Source: UBA7692 sp964552715
GTDB lineage: Bacteria; Bacteroidota; Bacteroidia; Chitinophagales; LD1
Direction of reading: 5' to 3'
DNA: 5,619 nucleotides
Assembly: GCA_964552715.1 (NCBI GenBank)
Contig: CAZKHZ010000205.1
Location: forward strand, 1 to 5,619
The notes below the pieces were generated by a model. The model saw only the letters and a program-made list of their open reading frames with translations, did no database searches and was not told where the DNA came from. Shown one piece after another: positions 5,361-5,619 of this stretch (position 1 is the first letter of the stretch; each line of letters opens with the position of its first letter). Both the position numbers and the translations under genes were made by a program.

Positions 5361-5619
5361 TTATTTCTTTTTGGCTGCTGCAGCTGGTGCGCCTGCTTTA
5401 GGACGTTTAGTTCCGTATTTGCTACGGCTCTTTTTACGATTTTCAACACCTGCGGTATCTAATGACCCACGAACTATGTGATAACGTACACCTGGCAAAT
5501 CTTTAACACGACCACCGCGAATCAACACGATAGAGTGCTCTTGCAAGTTGTGTCCTTCACCTGGAATGTAGGCGATAACCTCTGTAGCATTGGTCAAACG
5601 TACTTTTGCAACTTTGCGC
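5361..5619 (-). CDS. rpsL: 30S ribosomal protein S12, C-terminal part (5' end outside window)
   Basis: 85 visible residues, ending at TAA 5363-5361 and running off the right edge. The frame enters as RKVAKVRLTN, which aligns to E. coli residues 50-59, so about 49 residues are missing. A TTG at 5597-5595 lies inside this conserved segment and is not the start. S12 is the decoding-centre protein of the 30S subunit. GEGHNLQEHS and GGRVKDLPGVRYH are intact. The latter holds the Lys and Pro changed in some streptomycin-resistant strains (wild-type here) and the Asp that RimO can methylthiolate. The tail KRPKAGAPAAAAKKK is an Ala/Lys extension as seen in Bacteroidota. The other streptomycin-critical lysine lies outside the window. 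It is the most upstream visible gene, so the operon promoter lies beyond the right edge. Confidence 0.97.
   Translation of the reverse strand, partial: RKVAKVRLTNATEVIAYIPGEGHNLQEHSIVLIRGGRVKDLPGVRYHIVRGSLDTAGVENRKKSRSKYGTKRPKAGAPAAAAKKK

Overview
The window looks like part of a chromosome from a member of the Bacteroidota, perhaps a Sphingobacteriales or Chitinophagales relative. This rests on the minus-strand order rpsL-rpsG-fusA-rpsJ-rplC with no tuf between fusA and rpsJ, start codons without a Shine-Dalgarno GGAGG, an Ala/Lys-rich S12 tail, and a receiver-only regulator of a type common in that phylum. The DNA is AT-rich, and nothing in the ribosomal half looks foreign.

Right half (about 1617-5619, minus strand): a joined str/S10-type cluster. 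Transcription enters from beyond the right edge through rpsL (S12, missing its first ~49 residues). It then passes rpsG (S7), fusA (EF-G), rpsJ (S10) and rplC (L3), with short spacers of 39, 35, 31 and 71 bp. Directly after rplC is a strong intrinsic terminator, and rplD/rplW/rplB do not follow, so the usual S10 cluster is cut here. The 71-bp rpsJ-rplC spacer holds a neat hairpin with a GCAA loop. These genes encode small- and large-subunit ribosomal proteins and the translocation GTPase.

Middle (about 1107-1616): roughly 500 bp with no intact gene. It holds what look like eroded minus-strand coding fragments (1439-1608, with an apparent frameshift, and more weakly 1135-1227), a GC-rich hairpin followed by a T-run, and a purine/pyrimidine inverted repeat.

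Left part (1-1106): a receiver-only response regulator lies 10 bp upstream of an 86-codon ORF. That ORF joins the membrane-anchor start of a sensor histidine kinase to the last ~25 residues of a kinase ATPase domain, and is best read as a kinase gutted by an internal deletion. Facing it, on the plus strand at the left edge, is the C-terminal end of a YtxH-like small stress/envelope protein, closed by a terminator.

I see no CRISPR array, transposase, phage gene or tRNA, and no convincing new multi-gene system. The points of most interest are the break in the ribosomal cluster and the decayed two-component and ORF remnants next to it.
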